64,000 bases of DNA, from assembly GCA_018881555.1 (NCBI GenBank), contig JACAXG010000002.1, positions 24,019,786 through 24,083,785 on the forward strand, given 5' to 3'. Source of the DNA: Amblyornis subalaris. Its lineage: Eukaryota; Chordata; Aves; Passeriformes; Ptilonorhynchidae. The position numbers and the translations under genes are program-made. Below, piece by piece: positions 1-11,947 of this stretch. The stretch's first letter is position 1, and each line of letters starts with the position of its first letter. A model generated the notes under the pieces. That model worked only from the letters and a program-made list of their open reading frames with translations. It searched no databases and had not been told where the DNA came from.

Positions 1-3000
1 ACCATTGCTTCTCTGCAGAAATTTGCTTTCAGCTTTCCCATCCTGTCTCTTTACTGTGTCAAAAAGTGCATAAATGAAAGAATGGTGAGACCATTGCTGT
101 GACTTTTTTCTCATCTTCTGGCAATTCAATAAAATAGAACTCCGTACACCTGACAATTGCAAACTGCTACTGGCAAGAACTTCTTTAAAGAAGTTCTCAA
201 AGTAGTCTATATAATAAACAAATTTTCTGAGAGTGATTTACTTAAGCAGGACTGTGGTAATAAAATAATAGCCTTTATTTTCCAGAAACTTTCACACTCC
301 TTCAGTAGCAGAGCGAAAAACAATTTCTAGGATGGACTGCATGGCACACTTGTCCTGGGTATATGTCTGTAAGCTATCAACTGTCTTGGCTCTTTGATTC
401 CTTGTGGAGTCTTTGACAGACTCACTTATAAAGGAAATAAACTGCATTTGGGCTTCACCTTCAGTTCCTGGCATGTTAAGTGGTGAAGTTTATTGTATTT
501 TTTATNATCCTTGTAGCATGAATACAAGCAAAGGATACAATCAAAGAAATGAAGTGAAACTGAATGAATTATGCTTGCAAACCCTTATCAAATTTGAAGT
601 CAAAAGACTCAGGATCTTTTAGACCTTCAGATCCCAATCTGGGTTTTGCTTCAGCACTATCATATAGGCAGTGTGACAGTCTGGGATAACTTGTGTCTAA
701 TACAGAAAACAGCTGAAATATTTCTACAGTGTTTACAAAGCTCACATCGTATNTGTATATTAATTATATTAATTAATAAATAACTGTGCATACTACTTTC
801 TCTTCTTCATTTATCTCTTGGATATCTACAGATCTGAGAACAGCCACAAACTAGGTAGGCTTTTTGCAATACTCCTGCTGCACAAAGCTCAGCGTGAAAC
901 TCTGTAATAAGCAATGGCAACAGAAACAAAATTGATTCCACTCACATGGATTCTCCCACACCCATATTCTCATGTTCCAATAGTCTGTCCACTACAGTGA
1001 CAAGACAAGGGACACTGGCTATTCATGATATCAACTGTCTTAGACTGGCAACTGTGTGCTGGTTTCTTGATTTGCCTTTTGTGCCTGTTAGGGCTTGACA
1101 AGAATGATGGTATTTTGCCTTTTCCACCAAGTAACACCCCTGTAAGTCATTAGGTAACACTGGCGATTTTCTCATCATTCNTCGGATTCCATTTCCATAT
1201 GTAGCCTGTCCTTTATCTTAGCTTATCCTTCATTTTCCTTCTTGAAATATCTTGAGAAGGTGGAAGTAAATGTGCTTTGTACTTACCAGCTGCTAATCTG
1301 GATGCCATCAACATGGCTTATTCCTTCTTGGTTTTTGCTTTTTTTTTTTTTTAAATTAATTTTACTGGTACTTTCACATATATACACTCTCATTCATGTC
1401 AGTCTTAACATTTCTATTGTGAATCTCTACATTCTTAATGCTGAAACTCAGTATGGAATGGTAAACATAAGTAATCTTATTAGCCCTTTCCTTGTTTATT
1501 CANGAAACTAGGACAAAATCCTTTCCTTACCTGAATGCATAATACAAAGTACAGCGTAAAAACAAACATACAAAAAACCTGCATGACAGGATCAAAATGA
1601 GAGTTAAAACTCAGTTCCATTTCATACACGGAAATTCTTTTGACAATAAGAAGCAGAGAGGTGATAATTCCAAAATTTTCACCACAACCACTAACTGAAG
1701 AGCAATCCAAAATCTTGGATAAAGGAAAGCACTAAAACNCAAACTAAACACTAAAATATCAGTGATATTGATCAGCATGTTTTTATAAAAGGCAACTTCC
1801 ACTCAGTCAGCACAACTGTAACAAACCCATATTTAATACTATCGCTATCACTTTCCTGATATACCAAAACACCATAAGGCAGGCACATACATCCAATGAA
1901 TTCAGGATACTTTGTCTAATTTTATTACTTTTTATGCTGCCACAAGACATGTAATGAGCAGAGACTCTTGAAAGATGTTTTTTCTCCCTGTGGCTGGCAA
2001 TTCACTGCAACTCACAAGTGCTCAAGGGCATTATGATATGAATGCCACTACTCCTGCACATCAGAACAATAGCCATTTTCAAAGGCAAGAAAAGAATAAT
2101 GGACAAATGGTCTAGTATGAACTAAAAAATCTCAAAAGGCTTTTGCCCAGTCCTCCACTNACCCTTTTGGAAAGGACCTTTTGTGTTATCCTTAAGGCTT
2201 AGTTACAGTGCATGCACCATTTCAATGCCTAGAAATCTTCTANGATATTCGCATCCTGTCATTTAAGGGAAAGAATGGAGTTTTTCAAAGCACAGCTATT
2301 TTTCAAGCTGTGTCATATTTGAGATAATAATGCCATCTACTTCATAAGCCTAAAGGTGGGGAGTTTCAAAACAGCTCATAGTGTCAGTCCTCCTTCTCCT
2401 TTCTACTAAAATGCAAGAACAGGACTAGAGACAGTGCTACGTACTGGAGCACTGAAGGGAGAAAACATGGCAGTTCTGGGAAAGTAAGGGAAAAGGTCTG
2501 GCAGGTTAGACGGTTTTTATTATAAAACAAGCTACCGGGGAGTCTTGTAGTCAGTGTTTGTAACCCAGCAGGAAGGAGGGGGGGGTTATGATACAGAGAA
2601 GTCTATATCCTCTTGAGGTGAAGGAGAAAAATGAAATCCCAGCAAGCCCACTACCACTGTGAGTAGCTGTCTCTACCATAGTCTGAAGTCTTAAGAAAAC
2701 AAGACCTGACTGCCCAAGCAGCCTCAAAGATCCCACACCCAGGAACATGATGTAGCTCACAATATTTGGTGCAGCTCTATACTTATCTTGTTCATTACTG
2801 TAGAAGATTCAGGTATTCACCATAATTTTTTGTACCCACATGTACTAAGAATGCACTGATAGAAGGCATACAGATTACCTTTATAGAATATCATGAGCAA
2901 AAAATGGCTAGAAAAAGCACAATCATTAAGAAAGTCTCTCATTTAACAAAAAAAATATAAAAATGTTGAGGCATAAAAGTGTAGAATCACAGTTTAAGTT

Positions 3001-3732
3001 TCTGGTGTTATATAAAATAAACCTTATCTAAAATTTATCCAAGTGCTAAAATTTGAAATAGGGATAGGTACAGGTTCTTCAAAGGCACACTGTTTGTACC
3101 CCTTTATTCCTCACATAGATGGGTATCTCTGGTTACTTGAAATGACAGCTGGCATTCATGTGGAACGAAGGAGTTTCTTTTTTCACTATTACCTCATTGT
3201 ATATACAAAAACGTTCTTCTGAGAGGTGATGTGATTTGACATGAAGTGAGGCAACGGTAAAAAGATTTTTTTAAAGGTTTCTTTCAGCTTGGGTGATTCC
3301 TGTCAACTTACAAAACTGCCACAGAGCAAAATGTTTTGTGAATAATTAGCAGGTTAATTACCCATAAGCAGTGAGCAATTTGTATTACCTATGTGGTTAG
3401 CTCACCACACTCAGACCCATGCTNATTGCACATGTCTGTGTTGCACTACAAATTAAAGGATCAACCCTGCAAGGCACTGTCTGTCCGCGAGTCCTATTGT
3501 CGTTCCAACAGTGCGCAGCACCTAATCCAAAACTAATCCAAAAGAGATTCCTAAGGGATGATAAATGTGTGGTGGATAGGATGGGACGCTCTAGGACAAC
3601 ATACTTTTGAAAATAAGAGAGTCAAGAAAAGCAAAGGGAGACACAAATTTAAGTAAGTGAGCCCCACCAGAGGAAAACAAAATACTNNTTGTTCTGGTTA
3701 TAATAATTTTCCNTTATTGTCTATTCAGTATT
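1..3732. other. AT-rich intergenic sequence
   Basis: No recognisable gene. One coding-like stretch on the minus strand (292-474) is listed separately. The rest holds homopolymer tracts, for example a T-run near 1338-1351 and a G-run near 2577-2586, and scattered single Ns. No repeat family was recognised by eye. Confidence 0.6.
292..474 (-). other. Unrecognised coding-like ORF, possible exon
   Basis: A 60-codon minus-strand frame opens with ATG at 474-472 and ends at TGA at 294-292. Its composition is protein-like: mixed charged and hydrophobic residues with helix-forming spacing, ending in SILEIVFRSATEGV. A candidate acceptor (ATGCCAG before GAACTG) sits at its start and a candidate donor (GGA then GTGTGA) at its end, so it could be an internal exon of a minus-strand gene running off the left edge. 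The pyrimidine tract is weak, and I could not assign a family. It may equally be a chance ORF or a pseudogene piece. Confidence 0.25.
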
Positions 3733-3955
3733 CATGAAATCACAGGAATCATCTGTTGTAGGAGGTGGGACAAACATTACTGCTGGGGTGGCTTCAGCTG
3801 CTGACCATACGCATGCTGACATGCCTCGCCTGCACCCACCCCATCCTGGGACTCCAGGAAAATGAGAAATTTCTCATTTTGCCCAGAGACACATTCGCAG
3901 AGTTTCTCTCAGCTTTCTTTGGTTCACGTNTGTGGTTTTCAGTCATACAAACATT
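3733..3955 (+). repeat. Direct repeat, copy A
   Basis: This stretch aligns by eye with 5981-6205 over about 220 bp. Shared landmarks are CATGAAAT..ACAGGAAT, GGGACAAACATTACTG, CACCCCATCCTGGGA, TTTCTCATTTTGCCCAGAGACA and GTGGTTTTCAGTCAT. The two copies are in the same orientation about 2.25 kb apart. They may be a dispersed repeat inserted twice, a local duplication, or decayed LTRs. The reading frame that opens inside it is not conserved between copies, so I treat it as non-coding. Confidence 0.75.
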
Positions 3956-5722
3956 TCCACATGCAATTTGTAGGTCAACAGAGTTGGTTACCCTTTATGA
4001 AATAGAACTTTCTGATTACATTTGGAGAAATTTGTGGAGTTTTACTATTTTGACCACAGTGAAAANAAAATTTCCCCTGACAACACTACACTGCCAAGTT
4101 CCCAGGTGAATCCATAAGGTCATTTGGTGACCTGACCTGAAACAACAGATGTAGCACAGCCCTGCACTGAGATGTGTGCCAGGCAGGGAGTAGGTTCACA
4201 GCCTGTTCATTCTGCACTCCACCAGGCACAGTACCAAGTACAAAGCACTTCCTGGGTGGCAGTAGATCAGGGTGAGTTCAAGGCACATCCCTATCACCNA
4301 GACGTCTCCTCTCTCACCAGGCTGTGCAGTCCACTTATCATCTCATAAACTGCTTTGAAGAGATTTCCCTTTAATTTGATAAAATATTGAGTGAGTTACA
4401 GGACAACCTGTCTCTGAACTTTGCCTCAACTGGAAACTAATGCTAAAAAAGAAAATTATCAGTCAGAAACAGTGACTCAGAAGTGAGTTCCCACTTTTTG
4501 GTATCCAAAAGCCAATAAGTAAGCATCAGAATGCCAAGTAACCTAGGTTGCCAAGGGAAGTAGGTGTGAATGAGGCAGAAGGATGAAAAAGTATCCTGAA
4601 CTATGTAGAAATATTACACTACAGTCCAAAGGAAACATGGCTGAATGAATAATCATGTCTTATTTAGTATGAAAGGACTGTCTGTTTTACTGTAGGCATA
4701 AAATAATGTCAGCTTCTTCCATTTCCTGCATACTGTGCGCAAATCTCTTCCAGTAGAAAGTTTTGCTTTGCTTTTTCACCAAAATACTTAAAGGCTTAAA
4801 AGGGCTTGCTCTCCCAAAGGCCTTAAAAATGTTGATAGAGCTGTGACTCTAGTGCCACAGATCCTACAACATGAGAATTACTCCATGCTACTTATAGGCA
4901 AAATCAAAATAGTTTGTGGTACAAACACGAGCTCAGTCATTAGATTAGTGCTTGTGTAAGATGGTGCTCCAAATAGCAAGCAAACCAACGTCCAGCATGC
5001 CACAACTCTGTGATTTGACATTTACTTAAAGATGGGCTTTTCATTCAATTTCTGAAACAATAAGCTTCTGTGGTTTTGAACAAGATCTTTGTTACTTGAG
5101 CATAGATTTTTGGGTGATTCATTTATCAGAAATTAAATGTGTGAATTTTTCTTAGTTGCAAATCATCAATATGTGGTCTGTTGCATAGATGCTCCTCCCT
5201 CTACTCAAAAGCTGTGGGCAGAAGTTTTTCGCTGGTGCTTGAAAAGTTTCCTAAACTGTTATTTTAACCACTGAAATAGCGTTAGCACCACCTAGAGGCA
5301 CGCATAAAAACCACGTTTACATTTTACCCAGAAAGACCAATTTGAAAATGTCTGTATGTTACTCAGAAACACTTTCATTTGAAACTGTCTGTATATCATA
5401 CCTCCTTAGTTTAAGGAGGCTACCTTTGGCTGATTCTTTTGAGGGCTATTTCTTATACAAAANTGTACTTCAACGTCCTCACCCAACGTGATACTTTTAA
5501 TCCCCAAAAAAGAATGTTTTCTTTGCTTTTATCTTCTGCCTTGAAAGAAAGAAACCTAGAAAGAAAATTAATTTAAATTCCTTTCCATATATTTTCACGA
5601 TTTAAATGGACAAAATCTCCCCAGCAATGAGAGCTANAAAGCACAAATTGTTCTGTTTTCAACAACATCACAAATTCTACTAAAACTGTAGTCTTAGTAC
5701 ACCTGATTTTGAACACAGCTGA
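3956..5722. other. Intergenic spacer between direct repeats
   Basis: AT-rich sequence between the two repeat copies. I saw no gag-, pol- or env-like motif and no long ORF, so the internal part of a retroelement is not supported. Confidence 0.5.
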
Positions 5723-5938
5723 TCAGATCTGTCTTTTAAGTGAGAGATCTCTCATCTCCTTGAGAATATCGTTGTATGTAGTGATCTTCAGCATCTCCTT
5801 AAGGCTCAGCAATACTTTGTCTACCATCTTTTTCTTGGCCCAGTCAGTGACTCCCCAGATGTCCTGTGTTTGGCTGGTATGTCTATGTCCTTCATCTCTT
5901 ACAAGTTTTAAGTTTATGAGAGTTTTGTAGTTGATCCC
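5723..5938 (-). other. Unrecognised coding-like ORF (71 codons)
   Basis: On the minus strand an open frame bounded by TGA at 5941-5939 and TGA at 5725-5723 reads 71 codons. It is rich in Lys, Leu, Asp and Glu and contains stretches such as DIWGVTDWAKKKMVDKVLL and a helix-like C-terminus ending in LSLKRQI. There is no early ATG. A candidate acceptor (CCAAACACAG) precedes the DIWG segment, so it could be a terminal exon. It lies just before repeat copy B and might be a fragment of a mobile element. Not assigned to any family. Confidence 0.25.
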
Positions 5939-5980
5939 TCAATACATGACTTTGCTTTTCCTAATTTTTTTCATTTTTGC

Positions 5981-6205
5981 CATGAAATAACAGGAATTAC
6001 CTGTTGTTAGAGGAACTGGGACAAACATTACTGTAGGGGCAGCCATGGCTGCTGACTGTACACATGCCAGCAAGTCTTCACTGCATCCACCCCATCCTGG
6101 GAATCCCAGAGAAATTTCTCATTTTGCCCAGAGACATGTTCCTAGAGTTTCCCCCAGTTCTCTTCAGTGTTTCTCTGTGGTTTTCAGTCATGCGAAGATT
6201 TTCAA
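5981..6205 (+). repeat. Direct repeat, copy B
   Basis: Partner of 3733-3955 with the same landmarks in the same order. Similarity weakens after GTGGTTTTCAGTCATG. Several substitutions and small indels separate the copies, which implies an old duplication. Confidence 0.75.
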
Positions 6206-6947
6206 TCACTCTGTTTTTCAGAACCACCTAATTNTTCTAGTACATTTTTTTTCTGATTTTGTGATACAATATTCCAATTCTTCATCCTCTCAAAAAAGGA
6301 TTCATACTTTGTCAGAACTTACATTAATGGACGATGAAGTGGTTTGCATTCTCATCTCTGAATAATTTTATAAATTTCTCAAAATGTACTGTTTTGAAGA
6401 CAAGGCCTTGAATACTTATCTGCATCTTATTTAATTTCATCTGAACAAATTCAGTTACTATTTCCAGTAACTGAATCCTAACCACTTTTTAAAAGTTTGT
6501 TTAGCAAAGTATACTCTTCTCAGATCACAGACTCTTTGATTAAGTAGTCTGTTAACTTTCATGAGGAACAACTGTGTCCCCACAGTTGTTGGCTTCTTTC
6601 CTAATCTCATCCAACATCCCAACATTCTAATATGAATAAAGTCCTTCGCCACATGTATCACCTGACTGAAATCAGTGTAACTTTTTTCCTCTGTGCTACC
6701 TTACTCTTTCAAATAGACGCCAGTGCTGCATCTTGCGTGCCCTCTTTGATTCCCGTATTCTTTACACAGTCACACCAGACAGGTGCCCCTGTTTCTGCCT
6801 TCATGTGCTAGCAATTTCCTAAACTGAATTAAGCAGGAAGACACACATTGCATAGTTAAAATTTTCTTCCAGAGCCCAGGAAACATGTATTTTATTTAAA
6901 CAAAGATGCAACATGATAGCATGATTCTTGATCCTCAAAAATTAATT
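6206..6947. other. Intergenic, nothing recognised
   Basis: AT-rich sequence. ORFs on either strand show no protein-like character or splice context that I could support. Confidence 0.55.
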
Positions 6948-7030
6948 CATAGAAGCATGGAGGTCATCCAGTCCAATTGCACTCCTCTCTTCCTTGTCCC
7001 CATGGTCACATTCACCTGCAGTGCTCCACA
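6948..7030 (-). repeat. Possible short CR1 3' fragment
   Basis: CATAGAAGCATGGAGGTCATCCAGTCCAA resembles the reverse complement of the CR1 LINE 3' end (pattern ATAGAAT..GGTCATC..GTCCA). It is short and diverged. Confidence 0.4.
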
Positions 7031-7235
7031 AAAACAAAATAAGGTACAGCTAGATTTCCAGATAAAGCTTAAGGACTAGAACTCCTGGTTTCTATATACA
7101 GGTGTCATTTGCTGCNATACAAAAATGTTTAAATTCAGGAAAATGCTGGCATGGACAGTTTCCTGCTGTCTGGACTATACATTTCTTTTCTTAGCATGGA
7201 GGTTGTGACACCATCATTCACAAATGTTTAATGTT

Positions 7236-7800
7236 TAACGCAGCCTAGACAGGTGAGTATTAGCTCCACTCCATGGCAGGACAATTGTGGGTGACATCGC
7301 CAGGTCTGTCTGTCCCCTGCTCAGTGCCACACAAGCCAAAAGAAGACCAGGTGCTTTCCCCTGCCCCCAAACTCTCCTGCNGCAGAGCAGTTCACTCCCC
7401 TTCCACTGGGGGCTCAGCCCCAGGGCTGAAGGGATGGATGGACACCTCTTGGCAGGGAGGCCTTGCCAAGGGCTCCCTCCAACCTCCTCATGGGCCTTTG
7501 GCCACCCCATGGCCATGTCCCAGCTTAGCCAGGGGCTGAAGGGTTAGCATGGAGGAGGGAGCTGCTCAGCGGGCTGTGGGCGCTGGTGGGGGATCCCCAG
7601 ACCTGTGGGCTCAGCATCTGGGGCACAGCGAGTGTTAGTGATAAACTGCTCTTTCTGCCAGTGTGGGGGGAATTAAGAGCCCACAGTGATGCAGAGGGTC
7701 CTCAGCCAGGTGAGAGCTTGAGGCGCTGTCTGATGGCAGCTAGGTTCAGCTCAGCTGTGGGGCAGCGTGCGGGAGCCTTGAAGCTGGTTCTCTGGTAGCT
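7236..7800. other. GC-rich block in AT-rich desert
   Basis: About 560 bp that is clearly richer in G+C than its surroundings, with many CCC and GGG runs and open frames on both strands. CpG is sparse, so it is not a typical CpG-island promoter. It abuts sequence leading to a CR1 fragment, so a decayed repeat or LTR is one explanation and an old exon another. No motif identifies it. Confidence 0.45.
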
Positions 7801-8037
7801 CAGTGTTGGTAATGATGTCCCTGCCTGTTTTGTGTGTAGATTCCTTGTGGCTGCCATACCAGTGATCCCAGGGGACATCTGGTTGGAGAAGTCTCACTGT
7901 GATTTCGGTGTGTACGTAGGAGGGCCCAGCATTAATCCTTACCGGCTTGCTGTCAGAATTGGCTGTAGTTTCAAAGTAGGATGTGTCTTCTCAAATCAAG
8001 AAAGATCCACTTCGGGAAAGAAAGGCTTTGCAAGAAC

Positions 8038-8296
8038 ACTAGGACAAGAAGAAACAACCTTAAGTTGTGCCAGGAGCAGTTTAGATTGGATATTAGGAAA
8101 AGTTTTTTGACTGAAAGGATTGTCAAATACTGGAACAGGCTGCTCAGGAAGTGGTTAAGTCACCATCTCTGGAGGTATTTAAAAGACTTNTAGATTGGCA
8201 CTCAGGGACATAGTTCAGTGGTGGACTTCGCCATCCTGGGTTAATGGTTGGACTTGATGATCTTGAAGGTGTTTTCCAGCTGAAATGATTCTGTGG
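8038..8296 (+). mobile_element. CR1 LINE 3' fragment
   Basis: Matches the well-known chicken-repeat-1 3' region: TTAGATTGGATATTAGGAAAA, TGGAACAGGCTGCTCAGG, CTGGAGGTATTTAAAAGAC, GGACTTGATGATCTTGAAGG and the terminal ATGATTCTGTGG. It shares this order with the copy at 27.3-27.9 kb. Truncated at the 5' end, as most avian CR1 copies are. Confidence 0.9.
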
Positions 8297-11200
8297 AGTA
8301 GCATTCTACTCTGCACTATTTAATAATGCCTGTCTTCAGAAAATGCTATGTATTCTGTATGTTNCCATGTCTCAAGATAAACGAACACTTCAAAGCATCA
8401 CAGAATAGCTAAAGTGTCCCTGGCAATGACCTAGTGATGCTGACTGAGGGTCACAAAAACAGCTTGGGAAAGACATATGCCATCTTTTCTTGTCAATTTT
8501 GTTCTGCTCTTGAAAGAGCATTAACAGAACGTAATTACATTAATTAATATGGAAAAAAGGCAGCCTTTCTTTGAGGCTACGGCTTACCTTTTGGTCAGAT
8601 TAAGTAATAATGTCACACTGATGATTCTTTTTGAACAACATATTGTTTTCTAATATAGCTAAGGGCTCTGTGTGTTCTTAAGTGAAAAGATAGTAGCCAA
8701 ACCACTCAGTGCTTCCACACTATCGTTCTCAATCAGAGTACCAAATCAAATTGGAAGTAATCATCTAGAATTGGGTTATAATGTCAAGAAGACTGAAAGC
8801 ACAGCCTAGTAATTTAACCTGCACATTGAAAAGGTGAGAATTAGTTTGCTTTCTGTCTTCTAAGGAATGATAACCTGCACCAAGACAAATTTTTCATAGG
8901 AAAGAGATTCCTGTAATATCAAAGTAACTGTAAGGCAAGAGATAGGAATGAAAAATTGAATGCAATTGCATGGAAAGATTACTGGATTGAATGGTGATTG
9001 ATTTTTTGTTTTTTCTTTTTTTAAGAAACTAAACTGTACAAACCTAAACCTGTTCTTTTGACTCAAAAGACTGAAAACAGAATACNTTTATTAAACCAGA
9101 TCTCAAATATGAGGGCCAACTGGTTAGATTAGCAGTGTGCCATTCTGGGCATTGTATTACTAGCTCAGCAATTCCACTGGCAGGAAGAGCAACACGTGCT
9201 TTTGAAAGTTGTGCTAAGCTTTCTGACAAGTGCAGAGCAAGAATGAATACACATAATTAGCTCAATTTTGTAAATTGATTAGCATTATTTAAAATCTTAC
9301 ATTACTTTGGTTATTTCAAATAATTGCTATTAATGAAGAGTTACTAAAACTCTGTCCTCTGCACTTTGTCTTCCATAAATGTTAGCCTTCACCTATCTAC
9401 TTCCTCTGCATCTCTCTGTTCCTCTGAGTTGGTGTTGATTGTTTTCCTGTGCAAAGATTAAGCATGTACCTGCTGAAATCTGGCATTTTGCAGTTTGTAA
9501 GACTGTTACCATAGCCCTAAAAATATATTGGTTTGTCTTAGTCCCATTTCTATCAGATTTGCTGTAGTTATATCATATCAGCTTGATTGTCTTGTNCAAT
9601 GTACTATGTCAGAGCACAGCCACAGGGGACAATTATTAATCTCATAGGCAGGAATAATCTTTATAGCTTCAAAGCCCAGTACTTGAAAAATTGCCTTAAA
9701 GCCCTACACACCCTTGGGACGAAAAGTACTTGCTTTGGTCTAAAGGTTGTTAACCTGTCAGTCAGATGACTGTTCCTCTTATTTTTCTGCAGAAAAATGT
9801 ACTGTTTTCTAACTTACAGTATATNGTGTGTACTGTCTAATTTATTAATGCATTACAGGTCATTTTGTATCTGATGAGATCTATGTTATTGATTTGCTGA
9901 ATCTCTCCTTACCTTGGTGTTCTCCTCTTACAAGATTACAACTTCATCTTTTTATGATCATTCACCACAGTGTTTTTCCACTTTAGTTTTCCTAGCTAGT
10001 TTCTCTTNGTTGGTTACAGGAAAGTTAGGAGCATGTCATACACACGTAAGCTGCAAGTCAACACAGAAAAAATGTTTTAACAACATTTTATAGAAACATT
10101 TGAAGAACCTGCTGTGATTCTATTTTCTTTTTGCATAAATTGTCTGAGTAATCAGTCTGTCACATCCTAGTGAAAGAAAACAGTTCCAAATATTGTGACA
10201 AGTTTCATAAATATTTTTATTTATCCTAAGACAGCAACAAATTTTTTGCCTTTGGGTTTTGATGTTGGGGTTTTTTTGTTGTTGCTGGATTTTGGGGNTT
10301 TTTTTGTCACTCANCTACTTCTGACTGTAATTTTCACATTTATCCTAGCNTAACAGGTAAAAAAATATTTTATATGTTATGCTTGGTAATTTAGTGGCAG
10401 AATTCAGAAAGAGATATTGAAAGTTTAAAATAAACCGAAAANAATTTTGTACTTACTGAAAAATAAGATTTTGGGAGAGGAAAAAGAATGCATGTGTATG
10501 TTTACATTATGTAACAGTAGCTTTTCTGATTTTGGCAGAGTACAATTATCATATGCTCACCTTTCAGTTCCTTTGTTAACTTTCTCCTTACTGTTTTCTG
10601 CCCCCAAAGAATATTCTGTAAGTTTTCTTTGCTGTAAACTCTGTCCTTTTCAGTTGCTCAGTTGTTAAGTTTGGGGGTCTCGATCAGAGGAAGGGTGTGT
10701 AGTTTTTCTTTTCTAAGCACTGAGTTATTTAGTCTAATGCTGAAGAACTTTTGTGTATTAGAGACTGTGTTCAAAGCAGTTCCTCAGGGGTATCAAAATC
10801 CATAATGCAGTTTACTCGAACTATGCATCTGGGCAGTATCTTCTCACAGAAGCTGAGAATATAGGCCAAAGACTTTATGGGGGCATGTTTTAGTGGGCTG
10901 GTGGTGAGTGGGAGGTGTTTGGTTTTTTTCACTCCAGGTCTTTGTCCAAACGTGGATATCTCAATTATCATTTAAACTTCAGAGTACTTGAAAAGGACCT
11001 TAAAATTCCAAAGGGAGATTTCTTTCTCTCCTTCCCTCTCTCCTCACGTCCTAGGCCCATTCTGGGGAAAAACTTCTGTCTGTTTTGTTGTTTGGTTTTT
11101 TTTCTTTTTCANAAAAGGTCAAAACTTTGGCCACATCCGTGTCCAGTTTTGGCAGCTGAATGTACTGTTGTCCTTGCTAATGCAAGTCTTAACATTTTGT

Positions 11201-11584
11201 TTTGCCTTTTTATTTGGACGAATAGAGATGCCAGTTAACTCAAACTTTGTGTTTGTTTTTAATTTTAAATGACTTTCAACAATTTATGCAATATTAGTGG
11301 GGCTTTGCTGAGCAAGAACAACACGGTTCTGGCAATTACCAACATCTCCTTTTTCAATAAAGATCAGGAAAATTTGCTGTGAAAGATAAAAAGGAAAGTA
11401 ACTTCAATTTAAGTTTCTAGGTAATAATATCTTGAGTTAGTTTCTTGGTTATAAATATTATAGATCTGCTTGGTTTTAGGAGATCCTACTGACTAGATAC
11501 AGATATTTTCTAGTCTTGGACTCTTGGTTAGTCATATTGATCTTGTAAGGTATGAGAGGCCTCTATCGAGTGTTGCTGGAGAGC
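8297..11584. other. Intergenic, AT-rich
   Basis: No gene recognised. A segment near 9240-9345 is dense in homeodomain-type cores (see its own entry). T/G low-complexity tracts occur near 10,255-10,305 and 11,090-11,110. Confidence 0.55.
9240..9345. promoter_or_regulatory. Possible conserved element rich in TAAT cores
   Basis: Contains CATAATTAGCTC, AATTGATTAGCA, AAATAATTGCTATTAAT and similar cores within about 100 bp. Such clustering is common in developmental enhancers, but it also arises by chance in AT-rich DNA. This is inference only, as conservation cannot be seen here. Confidence 0.15.
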
Positions 11585-11650
11585 ATCAGTCTTGCTACCA
11601 TGAAGTTTTTGCAGTTGCAGACAGCATGGCTGCAGCCTCTGTAGTCCTCA

Positions 11651-11854
11651 GTGCTTGCACTGTGGTACAAGAAAACTCTTCTTGGTGAGCAACCTAACAC
11701 ATTATCTTCAGTTAAAAATGTAAAGACTCAAAGGCACAAACTGCTGTCTCGGAAGGCACAATTTGTGTATGATCCTGAAATGCTGACAAGTCTTGTAAAT
11801 CTAACTGCTGTGTCTAAAGAGCTGTATAAACGCCACNCTTATCTTGGAATTTAA
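11651..11854 (+). other. Unrecognised coding-like ORF or pseudogene
   Basis: A 67-codon frame with protein-like content, for example KAQFVYDPEMLTSLVNL and AVSKELYKRH, ending LGI before TAA. In the frame upstream, MKFLQLQTAWLQPL runs into TAG at 11,639-11,641. In a second frame an ATG at 11,622 starts MAAASVVLSACTVVQ and then shifts. This pattern could be a retrocopy or decayed first exon with a frameshift. I did not recognise the family. The LTR-like repeat begins about 90 bp downstream. Confidence 0.3.
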
Positions 11855-11947
11855 ACACCTCATTTCAGTTAATGTGAATGTTAGAAGCGCACAAGCTTGT
11901 TTGTTCTGGTTCTTCAGGCTCATTTTCCTTCTGTTCTGTCATGTGAC

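Noticed and set aside
3765..4109. 114-codon ORF as a gene
   Set aside because: It begins in direct repeat copy A. The equivalent frame is not kept in copy B and two codons contain Ns.
7832..8110. 92-codon ORF as a gene
   Set aside because: Its 3' half is CR1 sequence and the 5' half has no protein character.
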